Positions 60,983 through 64,000 of a stretch of DNA of 64,000 nucleotides are shown here, piece after piece. Source of the stretch: Diplodia intermedia (Eukaryota; Ascomycota; Dothideomycetes; Botryosphaeriales; Botryosphaeriaceae). Under the pieces are notes generated by a model. The model was not told where the DNA came from. It worked only from the letters and a program-made list of their open reading frames with translations, and ran no database searches. How positions within the stretch are numbered: the first letter of the stretch is position 1; each line of letters begins with the position of its first letter. The stretch lies in contig JAKEKT010000108.1 in NCBI GenBank assembly GCA_021495925.1, positions 1 to 64,000 on the forward strand, in the 5' to 3' direction. A program made the translations under genes and the position numbers.

Positions 60983-63151
60983 TTACATCAGGCTATCAGG
61001 GATATCCAAGATCCCCGAGCCAGATGGAGGCCACTGCGATATATACTGCGTGTTGCTCGACGTTGCCGCCGCCACACTCGCCTCAGCATCCCTCGGCGAC
61101 TGAACCAACGTGGCTGAATAATCGGGTGTTTGTTGCAGAGTAGGCATCACCGAGTCCGGCAACATGGATGGAAAGCCAGTGAACGGCTCCGCAAAAACGT
61201 TGCTACACGTCACCCGTTAGCCAAAGACATGAAGCACTTGAAATTCTTAACTTACCTCAACCATGGGAACGCTCCGGTCAAGTCTCTCTCCAAGCTGACT
61301 TCCTCGCCCCCAGAAGCCAATGCATCTTTGGCGAACTTCATGATGTCAAGACTGAGCTCTTTGCTGTTGTTGGGCCCAACGTGCTGCATCGTGCCCAAAG
61401 TATGAATAGCGCTCTCCACAACTTCAAAGGTGGCTCTCGCGTAAGACGGCGTCGTTCCAGGATCCAGCACATCGTAAAGCAAAGTGATAGAAGCAACAAG
61501 CAGGAAGAAAGCCACACTGCCATCCGACTTGAGGTTCGGCGCCCTATTGCAACACGCATCATTGGCGATCTGGATGATCGCCTTCGCCGACGTCACAGAC
61601 GCAGCAACGGACGCATTAATATCCAACAAGCTCCCCGCCGTCGTCTGCGCCTCGAACCTCGACGCGAAGAACGTCGCATACGTCAGCGCGGGGCGGTGGA
61701 CCAAGATGTGCATGAGGTGATACCACATGCCCAAGAAGGTGCGCTGGATCTCCTGCCACACGGCGCCGACGGGCAGCGTGGCGTCGAAGAACTGGAGATA
61801 GGGCGGAACCGAGTGCGCCAGGGACTCCAGGGCATCGGCGCAGTCGCGCGCGACCTGGTGGACGGCGAGCAGGTCGGAGGCGCGCCGCACGCCGCTCTTG
61901 GGCGAGTAGATGCCGCCGGCGATGACGTTGGCGATGCGGCCCAGGTCCGCGGACGCGCGGACGGCGGCGAACGTGGCGCAGGCCCCCTTGGCGTCGGCGA
62001 CGCCCGGCTCGTCGATGATGTCGTCGGGGTAGCTGGCGTCGATCTGGTCGTCGTGGAAGCTGGAGGGCCGCCCGGTGAAGAGGGAGACGATGCGCTCGAG
62101 GCCGTAGATCGTCCAGAAGGTGGCCCGCAGGCGGTGCTGGCTGTAGCTGTTGCCGCGGACGACTTCGCATTTGTGCATGCCCAGTGCCAGCGCGCTCCGG
62201 GCGGCGAAGCCGAGGTAGAGGTAGCCGTCGTTTTGCTTCATTAGCTGGAATGCGTACATTGCCTGGCCGTCGGTCAGTACTTTCTCGGTCATGGAAGGGT
62301 GCGACGCTTACTTTCAAAACCATGAAGTGGATCGCCTTCAGCGTTGGGCCGAGCATGAACGTTGACGATGTGTCTGCTTTCTCGGCAAAATATGCCGCCC
62401 AGTTTTCGAGTCGGCTGGCATCGGACTTGCCTTTTACGGAAGAAGCCCTCGCTCCAATAGCGAGAACCAAAAAAACCAACTCTTTTCCTTTTAGTGGTTT
62501 CCTGTCGATACCTGGAGGACTCCAGAACTTGGACCATGTGTCGTCGATCTCGGATTTGAGCAGTACGGGGGCCTGGGGGTGAACAGTTCTGAAGTACTCG
62601 GCGATGAACAGGTCACCCATCTCCTTCTGGATATGTACTTCGGCCAGTGCGTCATTGAGGGAACCATGTGGATTTCGGAAGTCAAACATGAAGTGGTGCA
62701 GCCTCCACTTCCGGACTCCTTTGGGCATGCCGACATGGCCAATGCGGTCGATATGCTGATATATCCTGTCCAAGAAGCAGAAGTGGGACGCAGGGCCGTA
62801 GAACTGGAAAGACCCGGACTCAGGGTCATGGACTCCGATGCCGGTCCTGATCTCTTGCTGCCGCTTGTGCTCGGCCGGGTCAAGCAGGGGATCATGCGGG
62901 GTTGCCGCAGGGGATTCGGACGTCACCGGGGTCAGGAGAGGGGGAGCGGGGGCAATGCGTGGAGGATCTACGAGGACGGAGGCCTTCCGCTTCCTCCGTG
63001 TTGGCTCCGTAGGAGCATATTCGCAGTTTTGCTGTGCCCGAGCGCAGGCGTCGCATGGCTGGTCTCCGCTGCACTTGACTTTGCGGGCGTGACAAATTTT
63101 GCACGCTCGGGAGGCCCTTGCAGTTGCGCGCTCGGCATCGGTGGGTGGCAT
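60983..63151 (-). CDS. Zn2Cys6 fungal transcription factor
   Basis: Three exons (63,151-62,312, 62,262-61,257, 61,203-60,983) give 688 residues; introns are 49 and 53 nt with GTAAGC/GTAAGT donors. The binuclear zinc cluster is complete at Cys17, Cys20, Cys27, Cys33, Cys36 and Cys43, followed by a basic linker (RRKRK). The middle region has the features of the fungal-specific transcription factor domain, including FHDDQIDASYPDDIIDEPG after the first intron and FTGRPSSF before it. The C-terminus is Gln/Ser-rich. It should bind CGG-type DNA sites in the nucleus as a regulator; the target pathway cannot be read from sequence. The ATG at 63,151 is preferred because it directly precedes the cluster; an in-frame ATG at 63,277 would add 42 residues. 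No lesion seen. Confidence 0.9.
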
Positions 63152-64000
63152 TTCCCTGTGCTCTATTCGGCGGTGCCAAGGTATGTCATGTTGGGACGCT
63201 GGTTGATGGACGGTTGTTGACGGCAGTTTTGCTTGGTCAGCAGCCTGGAGAACGCCCCAGCGTCGATCAGAAATCACCGCTAGCCGTGTTGGGCTAAGGG
63301 CGAGTTCCCCGCCGTACGCGAGTTCATCCGGATCTCAACACCACAATCGCATTGAGGCTGCATCTATAATGAAGGGGCTTGCTGATCAGCTGTGGGGAGG
63401 GGGGTGTATTCCGAACCATCCGGAGTTGCTATCAATGTTGCGAGTGCATGGACGCGGCGGATAGAGCATGCAATCATCTCATGGCTCTCCGGACAAGCGG
63501 GACACAGCAGGTTGCACAGAAGTTGAACCATTCTGCATGTACCTCGGCGATAGATCAGCCTACTTGTCACGTGAGCAGGTCGAATCCAGGTCTGGTTGTC
63601 TCATTTGACTGGGCTAAGCTCACATCTGCGCCCGGACATTTACTTCAAGCAGCTATGTGAGAAGATGCGAGGGCGTGGAAGGATTAAATATTTTACGACA
63701 TTCTGGCGGTGATACTTGGTGGGGCCGGACGAGCTGATGAGGGAGGAGGGGCGTGGGCACATCCAGCGAATGGATACGAGTGGCCACGAAGGCTAGGAGA
63801 GCCAAGACAAGCGCGGACGACTCGGCAGCATCATCGAATAATGCCCTGCGCCAACCATCTCTCTGTCGATTCAGTGGGGAGCCGTTGAGCTGACGTGTGG
63901 AACAGCGTGTCATCCAGGATGCTGAATACAAGTAGAGTATGGTGATGAGTTGGGATGGACAAAAGTCACGCCCCTCCTGTCCGGACTGAGGCGGCAGCCC
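63152..64000. other. Upstream region of the Zn2Cys6 gene, no gene seen
   Basis: Short overlapping frames only. The left part should hold the promoter of the transcription factor gene. Nothing else supported up to the window end. Confidence 0.45.

Overview
The window reads as nuclear DNA of a filamentous ascomycete (Pezizomycotina). The signs are short GT-AG introns of about 45-100 nt with CTGAC/CTAAC branch points, HET-domain genes, a fungal F-box/LRR-like gene, a PL3 pectate lyase, a PDR-type ABC transporter, a Zn2Cys6 regulator, and a block of repeats altered by repeat-induced point mutation (RIP). The secreted pectate lyase fits a plant-associated fungus. No species can be named from sequence alone.

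Layout. 0-13 kb is accessory DNA: a broken F-box gene, an intact pectate lyase gene, a decayed relic of a STAND/NLR-like gene, a truncated DUF6536-type membrane gene, and a HET gene split by a 488-bp hAT-type MITE. 13.3-16.1 kb holds an intact four-exon calpain-like protease gene. 16.2-49.05 kb is a RIP-mutated repeat island. Its outer layer is a small LTR element with about 125-bp LTRs. Inside are Tad-like LINE copies in both orientations, and one LINE is interrupted by an 11.75-kb Ty3/Gypsy element with 474-bp LTRs and a 5-bp target duplication. 49.8-52.1 kb is the 5' part of a gene of unknown function. Its 3' part appears to lie at 16.36-16.79 kb, on the far side of the island. 52.7-57.1 kb is an intact PDR transporter gene, 58.3-60.8 kb is a second HET gene split by a 148-bp solo LTR, and 61.0-63.15 kb is an intact Zn2Cys6 transcription factor gene.

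Main points. Two HET genes are each split by a different mobile element with a perfect target-site duplication, and removing the element restores the reading frame in both. A third gene is split by 33 kb of nested elements. The Gypsy element carries a long extra reading frame (about 880 codons) after its integrase/chromodomain. I do not recognise it, and its only stops are TAA/TAG, as expected if Gln codons were hit by RIP. By eye, CpA and TpG are almost absent from the LINE parts of the island, while CpG is common. Four genes look intact: pectate lyase, calpain, ABC transporter and Zn2Cys6 factor. All assignments come from reading the sequence; no database search was run.
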